In this document: one piece after another, positions 51,096 to 59,346 of the stretch
How positions within the stretch are numbered: position 1 is the stretch's first letter
How the letters are laid out: every line of letters begins with the position of its first letter
Source: CAVRXT01 sp963725655
GTDB lineage: Bacteria > Acidobacteriota > Terriglobia > Acidiferrales > UBA7541
Length of the DNA: 64,000 nucleotides
Assembly: GCA_963725655.1 (NCBI GenBank)
Contig: CAVRYY010000001.1
Location: forward strand, 496,001 to 560,000
Direction: 5' to 3'
The notes under the pieces: generated by a model
What the model was told of the DNA's origin: nothing
Databases searched by the model: none
Seen by the model: only the letters and a program-made list of their open reading frames with translations
Made by a program: the position numbers and the translations under genes

Positions 51096-52043
51096 TTGCG
51101 CGCTATCGTCACCGGCGGGTCGGGCTTTCTCGGTTCTCATCTCTGCGAGTATCTGCTCGATCGGGGCTGGGAAGTTCTGTGCATCGACAACCTGTGCACC
51201 GGAGCGGGTTCCAACGTCGCGCACCTGGAGCAGAATCCGCACTTTCGCCTGGCCCAGCAGGACGTTTCGCAAGCCATCGAGGTGAGCGGGCCGGTGGATG
51301 CGGTTCTGCATTTCGCCTCGCCCGCCAGCCCCGACGACTATCTGAAGCTGCCCATCGAAACCATGATGGTGGGATCGGCCGGCACGCACAATGCCCTGAA
51401 ATTGGCGCTCGCCAAGAAAGCCAAATTCCTGATGGCCTCTACTTCCGAAACCTACGGCGATCCGGAAGTGACTCCGCAACCGGAATCCTACTGGGGACGC
51501 GTGAACCCAATCGGCCCGCGCGGCGTGTACGACGAGGCCAAGCGTTTCTCGGAAGCGTTGACCATGGCCTATCACCGCAAGCACGGACTGGACACCCGCA
51601 TCGTCCGAATCTTCAATACCTACGGCCCACGCATGCGTTTGAACGACGGCCGAGCGCTCCCGAATTTTCTCTACCAGGCCCTCACCGGTCAGCCCTTAAC
51701 GGTGTATGGCGACGGCCGGCAGACCCGCAGCTTTTGCTACGTTTCCGATTTGATTGAGGGAATCTACCGCTTGCTGGAATCGAACGAGCACGAGCCGGTG
51801 AACATCGGAAATCCACAGGAAATTACCATCAAAGAATTCGCCGACCGCATTCTGGCGCTCACTGGTTCCAAGGCGCCCCTGGATTTTCGCCCCTTGCCCC
51901 AGGACGATCCGAAACAACGGTGCCCCGACATCGCCAAGGCACGGCGTATTCTGAAGTGGGAGCCGCGCGTGAATCTGGACGAGGGACTGCGTTTGACGCT
52001 GGAATATTTCAAGAAGCGCATCGCGGAAACTCGCCCGAACTAG
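51096..52043 (+). CDS. uxs: UDP-glucuronate decarboxylase (UDP-xylose synthase)
   Basis: A 315-residue extended SDR enzyme that decarboxylates UDP-glucuronate to UDP-xylose. NAD site: IVTGGSGFLGSHL at residue 5. Family hallmarks: FASPASPDDYLKLP near 75, ASTSETYGDPEVTPQPESYW near 113, and catalytic Tyr-Lys in GVYDEAKR near 145, then RIFNTYGPRM. The start is TTG at 51096, six bases after AGGAGG; the nearer ATG at 51091 is out of frame. It supplies a pentose donor for surface glycans. It converges with UDP-glucose dehydrogenase, sharing four bases at the ends, so the two pathway genes are not co-transcribed. Confidence 0.9.
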   Translation: MRAIVTGGSGFLGSHLCEYLLDRGWEVLCIDNLCTGAGSNVAHLEQNPHFRLAQQDVSQAIEVSGPVDAVLHFASPASPDDYLKLPIETMMVGSAGTHNALKLALAKKAKFLMASTSETYGDPEVTPQPESYWGRVNPIGPRGVYDEAKRFSEALTMAYHRKHGLDTRIVRIFNTYGPRMRLNDGRALPNFLYQALTGQPLTVYGDGRQTRSFCYVSDLIEGIYRLLESNEHEPVNIGNPQEITIKEFADRILALTGSKAPLDFRPLPQDDPKQRCPDIAKARRILKWEPRVNLDEGLRLTLEYFKKRIAETRPN

Positions 52044-53392
52044 TGAGGCCGGCCGACCGAGTAGTATTCGAAGCCCAGCGCTTTCATGGTGGCAGGCCTC
52101 AATAGGTTGCGGGCATCGAAGATCAAGGGGCGCGACATGGTGTCGCGGATGCGCTCCCAGTCCAAGGTTTTGAATTCTTCCCATTCCGTCGCCACGATCA
52201 GAGCTTCCGCGTCTTTCGCGGTTACGTAGACGTCGTCGCCCAGCTCCACCTCCGGGAGCTGCGCGCGCACTTTCTCCATCGCCTGCGGATCGTGCGCGCA
52301 TACCGACGCGCCTTCGTCGATCAGGCGCTTGATCAGATCGATGGCCGGAGCGAAACGGATGTCGTCGGTATTGGCCTTGAACGCCAGGCCCAGCACGGCC
52401 ACGCGCTTTTCCTTGATGACCCACAGCGCCCGGCGAAGTTTCTCCACCACATGATCGATGCGCCGGCGGTTGACGCGCTCGACCTCGCGGAGCAGCGAAA
52501 AATCCACGCCGTGGCGGTCCGCCAGATGCACGAAAGCTTGCAAATCCTTGGGCAGGCAGAAGCCGCCGAAGCCCAGACCGGCGCGCAGGAAGCTGGGCCC
52601 GATCCGCGGATCGAGTCCCACCGCGCGAACCACTTCATCGATGTCCGCGCCGAGGCGTTCGGCCAAGTCCGCCACCATATTGGCGTAGGAAATTTTGAGA
52701 GCGAGAAAGGAATTCGATGCGTGCTTGATTAGCTCCGCGCTGTTGATGGTGGTCACCAGCCACACCGGCGGGGCGGCTGGCGGGCACTTGCCGCGATGCA
52801 CGGGGCAATTGAACGTTTGATCGAGCACCGGTTGGTAGATCTCACGAAGCTGTCTTTCCGCCACTTCGTCTTCCACGCCGGCGACGATGCGGTCGGGATG
52901 CAGGAAGTCTTCCACCGCGGTACCTTCGCGCAGGAATTCGGGATTGGAAGCGACGCGGAACTCGACCTTGGTGTTGCGGGCGTATACCGAAAGCTGGCGC
53001 AGCAGTTGCTGGCCGGTCTGTGCGGGCACGGTGCTCTTTTCCACGACCAGCTTGGGCGATTTCGCTTCGGTGGCAATCAAGCGGGCGACGCGGTCGATGG
53101 AGCTAAGGTCAGCGTCTCCGTTGGGCAGTGGCGGGGTGCCCACACAGATAAAGATGGCGTCCGCAACGCGAACCGCTTCCGCGGCACTGACGCCAAAATT
53201 CAAGCGGCCCTCGCGGCGCGCTTTGTCCACCACTTCGTCGAGGCCGGGCTCGTAAATCGGGAGCTTGCCCGATTGGAGCACCGCCATTTTGGCGGCGTCG
53301 CTATCGGTACACGACACTTCATGCCCAATTTCCGCGAGGCATCCGCCCGTTACCAGGCCTACGTACCCCGCGCCGATCACCGAGATCTTCAA
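52040..53392 (-). CDS. ugd: UDP-glucose 6-dehydrogenase
   Basis: A 450-residue enzyme oxidising UDP-glucose to UDP-glucuronate with two NAD. The N-terminal Rossmann motif is ISVIGAGYVGLVTGG, with ICVGTPP near residue 83, VEKSTVPAQTG near 116 and ASNPEFLREGTAVEDF near 148. The catalytic Cys is in GLGFGGFCLPKDLQA near residue 275, and the C-terminal domain begins VAVLGLAFKANTDDIR. TTG at 53392 is preceded by AGGAGAG. The product feeds the UDP-xylose synthase encoded convergently. A short internal segment, HRGKCPPAAPP near residue 200, is an insertion-like loop compared with the usual family. Confidence 0.92.
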   Translation of the reverse strand: MKISVIGAGYVGLVTGGCLAEIGHEVSCTDSDAAKMAVLQSGKLPIYEPGLDEVVDKARREGRLNFGVSAAEAVRVADAIFICVGTPPLPNGDADLSSIDRVARLIATEAKSPKLVVEKSTVPAQTGQQLLRQLSVYARNTKVEFRVASNPEFLREGTAVEDFLHPDRIVAGVEDEVAERQLREIYQPVLDQTFNCPVHRGKCPPAAPPVWLVTTINSAELIKHASNSFLALKISYANMVADLAERLGADIDEVVRAVGLDPRIGPSFLRAGLGFGGFCLPKDLQAFVHLADRHGVDFSLLREVERVNRRRIDHVVEKLRRALWVIKEKRVAVLGLAFKANTDDIRFAPAIDLIKRLIDEGASVCAHDPQAMEKVRAQLPEVELGDDVYVTAKDAEALIVATEWEEFKTLDWERIRDTMSRPLIFDARNLLRPATMKALGFEYYSVGRPH

Positions 53393-53610
53393 TCGAACTC
53401 TCCTTGGATATCGAGCCGAACCGGCTGCGCCATGCGTAATCTTAAATTTTCGTACACTCAGCGAGTGCCGCCAAGCTAAAACTTGCGCCCGGGTGCGGCG
53501 CCGGAGTGACGGTTACGCTGCGGCAGGATTCGGTTGATAGTACAATCGCGGGAGCCAGCCTACAACCCTTGCGCCGGGCCGGGTCTGGCCGCAAACGAGG
53601 AACGTTTGGG
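53393..53610. promoter_or_regulatory. Divergent intergenic region
   Basis: This 218-base gap lies between the minus-strand UDP-glucose dehydrogenase gene and the plus-strand gene at 53611. An in-frame upstream extension of the plus-strand gene begins at 53506 but lacks a ribosome site, so most of this stretch is taken as non-coding. No clear promoter motif was recognised. Confidence 0.3.
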
Positions 53611-54450
53611 ATGAAAATAGTCTGGGCCATGCTGGGCGCCAGCGCTCTTGCTCTCGCGTACAGCCTTGTTCTGTACCGGCGTCGATTCCGGTTTCAACGC
53701 TCCTGGGCGCGGCAACGCCTTACCTCCCGCATGACCGCCGTCGAGCGCTCCCGCTTTGATTCTTCGCGCGAAGACGCGGAGGCCGCGCAATCCTTCATCG
53801 AACAGATTTGCGTTTTTAGCATGTCTCTTACCGAGCGCTTCTGGAACGAGACGCTGCAAGCGAGCGCGGAGGAGATGGCGTTCATTCACGAGCACGGCGC
53901 GTTCTTGAGCACGGTGAAAATCGAGCGTGGACATCGCCACGTGATCGTGACCATCGCTGAAATTTTGCCGGAGAGCCGGTCCGCGGAGTGGCACATCCGC
54001 TCATTCGAGCTTTTTCCCGGAAGCAGTTCGCTCACTCGCGGCGGGGTGATTCTCTGGGAGCTTCGCACCGCGGATCCCGGCGAGAGTTCCGGGGCCAGCC
54101 ATCGGGGCCTGGAGCTGCGCTTCGAGCAAAATTCTCTGGCCCTATCGATCCGCGATTATTCTGCGGCCAGCCAGTCTCGCATGGACCATCCGCAGCGAAG
54201 ACTGATCGCACGGGTTCCGTTGGATGTTCGGCTGCTCTCCCGCTTTCAGGTGCCGGACGAGACCGCGGATTCAGAGGCGGCGGCGAAGACGCAGGCGCGT
54301 TACCCAGCCGACGCTCCGAACATCTCGTTCTTCGAACACAATGACGAAGCCGCGGGACTGATATGGCACCTTTGCCGCCAGGAGTTTACTCCCCGCGAAG
54401 GTTCGCGCTCCCGCACAGTGGACGCCGGCGAAGTTCGGCACCGCGCCTAG
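53611..54450 (+). CDS. Uncharacterised single-pass membrane protein
   Basis: A 279-residue protein with one N-terminal helix (MKIVWAMLGASALALAYSLV) followed by basic RRRFRFQRSW, indicating a cytoplasmic or periplasmic domain on a short anchor. The remainder is mixed alpha/beta with no motif I recognise. ATG at 53611 follows GAGGA by nine bases. It stands alone between UDP-glucose dehydrogenase and the YdcF-like gene, on the opposite strand to both, and ends at a bidirectional hairpin. Confidence 0.55.
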   Translation: MKIVWAMLGASALALAYSLVLYRRRFRFQRSWARQRLTSRMTAVERSRFDSSREDAEAAQSFIEQICVFSMSLTERFWNETLQASAEEMAFIHEHGAFLSTVKIERGHRHVIVTIAEILPESRSAEWHIRSFELFPGSSSLTRGGVILWELRTADPGESSGASHRGLELRFEQNSLALSIRDYSAASQSRMDHPQRRLIARVPLDVRLLSRFQVPDETADSEAAAKTQARYPADAPNISFFEHNDEAAGLIWHLCRQEFTPREGSRSRTVDAGEVRHRA

Positions 54451-54493
54451 CATTTTCCGCCCGTCTGAATAATGTTGGTTTGGATGAAATCTC

Positions 54494-54514
54494 GCACAGC
54501 CAGATTGGCTGTGC
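54494..54514. terminator. Bidirectional hairpin between convergent genes
   Basis: GCACAGCCA (54494-54502) and TGGCTGTGC (54506-54514) form a perfect nine-base stem with a three-base loop, midway between the stops at 54450 and 54528. It lacks a T-run. This GCACAGCC...GGCTGTGC element is typical of dispersed acidobacterial intergenic hairpins. Confidence 0.6.
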
Positions 54515-54527
54515 CACTGCCGCTGAT

Positions 54528-55223
54528 TTAGCGGCTCGGTGGGCGGACTGGGAGGCCGGCCCAGGCGTTGAGCAGGCCCAGGGATTCGCGCATTACGCCG
54601 AGGGCGTCCTGGGTGGTGTGCCACCAACGGCCCGGGTCGTAGGGATCGCCGGGGGAACCTCGCACGATGATTTGCGGGCGGTTGTTGGTTAGCACTTTCC
54701 AAAGGCGGCGGACTCGGCGTGTGTGTGGCGGCGAGGTTACGATGATCACGCGGGACTTGTTGTTCTGGAGGGCTTGCCGGGAGATCACGCCGATTTCTTG
54801 TTCGGTACTGAAGACCGGGGCTTCGAGGATGCGGATGGCGGATGGCGGCACGCCGAAGTGCAGCAGCACTTCGCGCGAATACACTTCCTCGCCGGTGAAC
54901 TGGATGCCCATGGGATTGAGATCGGGGGCGTAGCCGACCGGCTCGGTGATCCAGATTTCTGGGGCGTAGCCGGCGCGGTAGAGGCGCGCTGCTTCGACGG
55001 CTCGGAAGGGAAGGCCGCCGCTGAGGACGACGATGGCGTCGGCGGATTGCAGCGGGTCTTCCACGATCAGCCAGTATCCGATGCTGCGAAAGACAACTAC
55101 GCCCGCGACCAGCAGGATCGCCAATGCGCCTAGCAGCAGGGGCCAGACGTGTCGCTTCTTTCGGTGGCTGGTAATGGGCGTTTCGAGTCCCGAGTTGATG
55201 TTTACCTCCCTTACGGCTTCCAC
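54528..55223 (-). CDS. YdcF/SanA-like (DUF218) membrane protein
   Basis: About 231 residues if translation starts at GTG 55223. A short basic stretch (SHRKKRHVW) precedes one membrane helix, WPLLLGALAILLVAGVVVF, then a DUF218 domain: ADAIVVLSGGLPFRAVEAARLYRAG cited by its landmarks DAIVVLSGG and RAVEAARLY, EQEIGVISRQAL and VIIVTSPPHTRRVRRL. Members (ElyC, SanA, YdcF) act in envelope glycan metabolism. The start is uncertain: the best Shine-Dalgarno, AAGGGAGG, points to an ATC codon near 55194 that would give a very natural N-terminus. The upstream in-frame extension overlaps the carbamoyltransferase gene and is disregarded. Confidence 0.8.
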   Translation of the reverse strand: MEAVREVNINSGLETPITSHRKKRHVWPLLLGALAILLVAGVVVFRSIGYWLIVEDPLQSADAIVVLSGGLPFRAVEAARLYRAGYAPEIWITEPVGYAPDLNPMGIQFTGEEVYSREVLLHFGVPPSAIRILEAPVFSTEQEIGVISRQALQNNKSRVIIVTSPPHTRRVRRLWKVLTNNRPQIIVRGSPGDPYDPGRWWHTTQDALGVMRESLGLLNAWAGLPVRPPSR

Positions 55224-55294
55224 AAGGGCAACTGCAACGGCAAACGGCGACGGCAGACGGAAACGGCGGCTGCTGCGACTCCGCCATTGCGGCG

Positions 55295-56998
55295 TCAGCT
55301 TTTCGTTAACAGAAAGCTGCCGATGACTAGCGCGTCGGCGCCCGAGCAGAAGTAGCTGCGTAGGGCGTCTCTGGGCGTGACTACCAAGGGCTCTCCGAAC
55401 AGATTGAACGATGTATTCACTAGCACCGGCGCGGGAGAGGTGTCGCCAAAGCGCTTCAGCAATCGCCACAGCAGGGGATTGGCGGATTGCGCGACCAGGT
55501 GCAAGCGCAATTGGCCGGCGGGCAATAGGAAGTCGCGGAACGTTTCGCGATGTTCCGGGCGGACGAGTCCCATGGTGGCCATGAAGCGGCCTGCGGGAGA
55601 GCACTCGAAAAAGCGCGGAGCGTCGTCTTCGGGAATCGACAAGGCGAAGGGGCGATAGGACTCGCGATGCTTGACGAAGTCGTTGAGATTTTCCTTCACG
55701 TAGGGCGCCCAGGGGGAAGCGAGCAGGCTGCGGTTTCCCAGGGCGCGCGGGCCAAATTCGGCGGCTCCCTGAAACCAGGCCACGATTTTTCCGGCTTGCA
55801 GCAGGCCAATTGCGGCGGCGATTTTGTTGTGGTCCGGGTCGGTCCAGCGATAGGAAGCCTTGCAGTTGTCGAGGACCTGTTTGATCTCTTCGCTGGAAAA
55901 ACTGGGCCCCCAGTCCAGGCGGAGTTCGGGAGCGACGCGAGGTTTCTTTTTGACGCTATGCCAGGCCAGCCAGGCTGCGCCGAGCGCGGTGCCTTCGTTT
56001 CCTGCGGCGGGTTGAACGAAGACCTGATCGAAGCCGGCCTGTTTTTCGACGGCGGCAACGATGAGTGGATTCAGAAAGAGGCCGCCGGCGAGGCACAGAT
56101 GCCTGGCGCCGGTTTCCTGACGGAGGCTTTCGAGAAGTTCGAGCACCACGGTGGTGCACGCGCTCTGCACGCTGGCAGCAAGATTCGCGCGTACGCTCTC
56201 TTCGATTGGTCCTTCTGCGGGCCGCGGCGATTTCAGGCGCTTGTAAAATTGGTCGGAGAAAGCGAGCTGGCCCGAATATCCGCGGCGGAAGAATTTCGGA
56301 TTCAAATGCGGCCAGGGACTTTTCCTGGAGCGGAACATTTCCAGGAACAAATCCCGAAACACCGGCTCGCCGGTGAGCGCCAGCCACTGGGTTTTGTGCT
56401 CGTCGGAGCGCGGGGTGAAACCGAGCAACTCGGTGACCTGGGTGTAGACCCACGGCAGGGAGTGCGGAAAGCGAACCGAGTGCAGCTCGCGAATTCCGCT
56501 GCCCTCGCCGAGAGCAGCCAGTCCGCAGCGGCCATTGCCCAATTCATCGAGCGAAAGGATCAGGGCGCGATCGAACGGCGCGGCGTAGAAAGCGCTGGCG
56601 GCGTGGCAGGAGGCGTGGTCGAACTGCAGCAGGTTCCGGCGAGGCGTGCCCTCGAGAAGATTGAGGATGCGCAGATTATTGAGTTCGCGGGCGAGCTCAC
56701 CCAAAGCTTTGCTTTGATAGTAGCCGCTGGAAACGGGCGAACGCAGGGTCATGCGGGTGCGAAAGAGAGCCTGACGCGCCCAGGTGCGGAGCGGACGGCT
56801 GCCGACGGCGACGTTGGCAACGTCCTGCCAGCCAATCCCGGCTTTGGCGAAGCAGTAGGAGATGGCCTCGCGCGGAATTCCCTGGCAATGGCGCTGCCGC
56901 AGGAGTTTTCCTTCTTCGAACGCGGCGACGATTCCGCTTTCGCCGAGAAGCGCGGCGGCAGGGTCGTGCGCCAGCGACGAGATGCCCAGGATGTACAT
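55295..56998 (-). CDS. Carbamoyltransferase (NodU/CmcH family)
   Basis: A 567-residue two-domain carbamoyltransferase that would transfer carbamoyl from carbamoyl phosphate to a sugar hydroxyl. The Kae1-like N-terminal domain starts MYILGISSLAHDPAAALL with the HD motif; FDHASCHAASAF and LSLDELGNGRCG correspond to the usual DHHxxHAxSA and DGxGE motifs, both altered. The C-terminal domain has EFGPRALGNRSLLASP and VLVNTSFNLFGEP. Length is typical. The altered N-terminal motifs may mean changed metal binding. It lies 97 bases after the FAD reductase gene on the same strand, likely one operon. Confidence 0.88.
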   Translation of the reverse strand: MYILGISSLAHDPAAALLGESGIVAAFEEGKLLRQRHCQGIPREAISYCFAKAGIGWQDVANVAVGSRPLRTWARQALFRTRMTLRSPVSSGYYQSKALGELARELNNLRILNLLEGTPRRNLLQFDHASCHAASAFYAAPFDRALILSLDELGNGRCGLAALGEGSGIRELHSVRFPHSLPWVYTQVTELLGFTPRSDEHKTQWLALTGEPVFRDLFLEMFRSRKSPWPHLNPKFFRRGYSGQLAFSDQFYKRLKSPRPAEGPIEESVRANLAASVQSACTTVVLELLESLRQETGARHLCLAGGLFLNPLIVAAVEKQAGFDQVFVQPAAGNEGTALGAAWLAWHSVKKKPRVAPELRLDWGPSFSSEEIKQVLDNCKASYRWTDPDHNKIAAAIGLLQAGKIVAWFQGAAEFGPRALGNRSLLASPWAPYVKENLNDFVKHRESYRPFALSIPEDDAPRFFECSPAGRFMATMGLVRPEHRETFRDFLLPAGQLRLHLVAQSANPLLWRLLKRFGDTSPAPVLVNTSFNLFGEPLVVTPRDALRSYFCSGADALVIGSFLLTKS

Positions 56999-57095
56999 AT
57001 TTATGAGACGGCTCGATGGAGTTTACTGCAGAAAGCGGCGGCTGCGGCAACGGGGCATAACCCGCGAGTCGCGGAACGGCGCCGCAAGAACACGA

Positions 57096-58334
57096 TTAGG
57101 CGCTGACGTCCTGCCGCGCCGCTCGACCGCGGGTGAGCAGTCCACGGAGGCCCATCAGCAGCAGACGCGGCTGGCTCTTGCAAATGTGCCACAGAACGCT
57201 CATGGCGTCGTCGCGCGAATATTGTCCCAGGGAACGCCGGGCCGAATCATTCAACAGGTCGACCAGGCGGCTATAGTCCGCTTGCTGAAAATGGTGCAGA
57301 GATTTGCGCAGCAGCAGATGGGTATTCAACTCACGGCGGAGCGAGAGCAATTCCGGACTCTGTTTCTTGTTCAGAATGGACTTGGCCACACCCAGCGCGC
57401 CGCGAAATCCGGTGACGATGCCGCCGACGGTGGTGACCTTGACCTGGCCGGCAGCGTCGCCAACAAGGTAAATCTCTCCCGCGCCAAATTCGCGGCGCAC
57501 CGGAATCCAGCGCCGATATAGAGGGATGCGCGCGCCCTGAAATCCGATCGGATCGAAATTTCGCTTTTGCATGAAGCGTTCGAGATGCTGGCGAGTTTCG
57601 GCGCCGTTGACGCCGATCAGCCCGAGCGCGCCGTGGGTCTTCGATTCGGGAATGAGCCAATAAAAATAAGGGGTATCTTGCGGAACGAACCACACCCGGA
57701 CGGTATCCGGGGACATGTCTCTGGGCAGCGGGACGATGGCTTGAATCAATGGAACGGTCTCCTGCTGCGGCCAACCGCCGGAATGCGCAACGCGGCTGGT
57801 GGTGCCGTCGCCGCCCACGACGGTATCGGCGGCAACATCCTCGCGGGTTCCATCAGCGACGTGGGTAAACTCGAGGGACATCCCGCCGGGACCGGGACGA
57901 AAACCCTGAAACTTTCTTCCGAAATTAATTTTCGCGCCGGCGCTCTGGGCCATGGCGGCCAGGCTTTTCACCAGAGTGGCGCGCTCGATGATCAGGTCGG
58001 GCTGGTTCAACTCGACGCTAGCGGCGCGGCCATCGGTAAATAGTTCGAAGCGGCGAATCTCGTTGACCACGGATGCTTCCGCGGCCTGGCCGAGCAGTTC
58101 GCGCATGCGGTGGGTGACGATCAGCGCTCGCGAAGCGGGATCGAGGGTCTGCGAGCCTTCATAGACTTGCACCGCGACGCCATCGCGCGCGAGCAGGGCG
58201 GCGGTGTAGAGTCCAGCGGCCGAGCCTCCGACGATAGCGACGGGATGCTTTCGGGATGAGGGCTGGGTTTGAGGTTGCAGTTTCTGGTCCGGTACTTCCA
58301 ACGAACTCACCACCTGGAGGGGCAACAGCGCCAC
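57096..58334 (-). CDS. FAD-dependent oxidoreductase (geranylgeranyl-reductase-like)
   Basis: A 412-residue flavoprotein of the p-hydroxybenzoate hydroxylase/geranylgeranyl reductase superfamily. The dinucleotide motif PVAIVGGSAAGLYTAALLARDG lies near residue 32 (landmark VAIVGGSAAG), GGDGTTSRVA near 168 and YLVGDAAGQVKVTTVGGI near 284. The C-terminal 120 residues are helical, with SILNKKQSP and RRSLGQYSRDD. It could reduce isoprenoid chains, such as polyprenyl carriers used by surface-glycan synthesis, or modify a small molecule. The GTG at 58334 is the longest start; TTG near 58296 is possible. It heads a minus-strand group with the carbamoyltransferase and the YdcF-like gene. Confidence 0.8.
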   Translation of the reverse strand: MALLPLQVVSSLEVPDQKLQPQTQPSSRKHPVAIVGGSAAGLYTAALLARDGVAVQVYEGSQTLDPASRALIVTHRMRELLGQAAEASVVNEIRRFELFTDGRAASVELNQPDLIIERATLVKSLAAMAQSAGAKINFGRKFQGFRPGPGGMSLEFTHVADGTREDVAADTVVGGDGTTSRVAHSGGWPQQETVPLIQAIVPLPRDMSPDTVRVWFVPQDTPYFYWLIPESKTHGALGLIGVNGAETRQHLERFMQKRNFDPIGFQGARIPLYRRWIPVRREFGAGEIYLVGDAAGQVKVTTVGGIVTGFRGALGVAKSILNKKQSPELLSLRRELNTHLLLRKSLHHFQQADYSRLVDLLNDSARRSLGQYSRDDAMSVLWHICKSQPRLLLMGLRGLLTRGRAARQDVSA

Positions 58335-58564
58335 TCAAATCTACGCGAAAACATCATGTTGAGAGGAAGGATCGTTAAACGATGCAGCGAGCTGCCAGTA
58401 TCGGTGAAAGCTGTCGATGCTGTCGCCGCAGTATGTCCCAAGTGAGCTACACAACCCCCGGGAAGTATATCGTATGGGCGGGAAAGCGCCAATCGTTGCG
58501 GGGGGCGGTAGTGAGGGATTTCTAACTTTGGTTGAGGTTGGAAGCGCTCGGCCGTTGCGGGGAG

Positions 58565-58882
58565 TCACGCGCTGCGGGTGGTGCGGCGCCGTGCGGGATC
58601 TTTCCAGGGGGTTAGCACGGTGTAACGCGGGGTTGCGGTGGCGTTTTCTTTGGTGGCGGCGAGGAGCCTGCGGCGGACCAGCCAGCTTACTGCCGATTGG
58701 GCGGAGCTTTTGGAGACGCCGATGCATTCGGACAGTTCCTGATAGCTGATGTGCACCGGCGCGTTTCTGGATTGCTGCTCGGCGGAAAGCCAGAGGTAAA
58801 CGAGAAAGCTGACGGGGCGGTGGTCGTGTCCGACCAGGTCGCGCATGAGGACGTCGGTGAGGTAGGGGTCGAGGGCCAGCAT
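58565..58882 (-). CDS. Small winged-helix DNA-binding protein
   Basis: A 105-residue protein with a helix-turn-helix: ISYQELSECIGVSKSSAQSAVSWLVRRRLL is the core, cited here by ELSECIGVSKSSAQSAV. The N-terminus, MLALDPYLTDVLMRDLVGHD, and RPVSFLVYLWLSAEQQ form a helical cap, and the C-terminus is basic. It resembles GntR/MarR-like small regulators found in acidobacteria. A GCTATA-N11-TATAGC palindrome touches its start codon, suggesting autoregulation. It is divergent from the VOC gene at 58979. Confidence 0.7.
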   Translation of the reverse strand: MLALDPYLTDVLMRDLVGHDHRPVSFLVYLWLSAEQQSRNAPVHISYQELSECIGVSKSSAQSAVSWLVRRRLLAATKENATATPRYTVLTPWKDPARRRTTRSA

Positions 58883-58883
58883 C

Positions 58884-58906
58884 GCTATACCGATGGTTAA
58901 TATAGC
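58884..58906. promoter_or_regulatory. Inverted repeat at the start of the HTH gene
   Basis: GCTATA (58884-58889) and TATAGC (58901-58906) are separated by 11 bases and lie one base upstream of the HTH start codon, in the 96-base divergent gap. On the minus strand TATATT within it could be a -10 element. It is a candidate autoregulatory operator. Confidence 0.4.
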
Positions 58907-58978
58907 ATTGGTTGGCTGATTGCAAATCGAAAACGCAGCACGTTATGCTCTGGCTCGGCAACCAGGAGGGCCGGCAAA

Positions 58979-59344
58979 ATGATTCGAGGACTGAAGTTCA
59001 TCAGCATTCCCGTTCGAAACCAGGACGCTTCGCTGAAGTTTTTTACCGAGAAGCTGGGATTCAAGGTGGCGACGGATCAGTTTTTCAGCGAAAAACAGCG
59101 ATGGATCGAGCTCCTGATTCCGGGGGCGGAGACCGGGCTGGTGCTCTTCACACCAGAGGGGCACGAAAACCGCATCGGCGATTTCCAGCCGCTGTCGTTC
59201 TGGTGCGATGACGTGTTTGCCACGGCCAAGGCCATGAAATCCAAGGGAGTGGAGTTTGAAAAGGACCCGAAGGCCGAGCCGTGGGGAACGTCGGCGATTT
59301 TCAAAGATGTGGATGGCAATAAGTTCGTGCTTTCGAGCAAGTGA
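58979..59344 (+). CDS. VOC (glyoxalase/bleomycin-resistance) family protein
   Basis: A 121-residue VOC-fold protein: LKFISIPVRNQDASLKFFTEKLGF at the start (landmark ISIPVRNQDASLKFF), a central IELLIPGAETGLVLF, and FKDVDGNKFVLSSK at the end. These match the common glyoxalase-superfamily single domain; the first metal His is replaced by Ser in ISIPV. ATG at 58979 follows AGGAGG by nine bases. Its stop is two bases from that of the convergent TetR gene. Substrate unknown. Confidence 0.85.
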   Translation: MIRGLKFISIPVRNQDASLKFFTEKLGFKVATDQFFSEKQRWIELLIPGAETGLVLFTPEGHENRIGDFQPLSFWCDDVFATAKAMKSKGVEFEKDPKAEPWGTSAIFKDVDGNKFVLSSK

Positions 59345-59346
59345 AT

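Noticed and set aside
55550..57106. Plus-strand frame of 518 residues opposite the carbamoyltransferase
   Set aside because: Shadow of a clear NodU-family gene; the translated product has no domain character.
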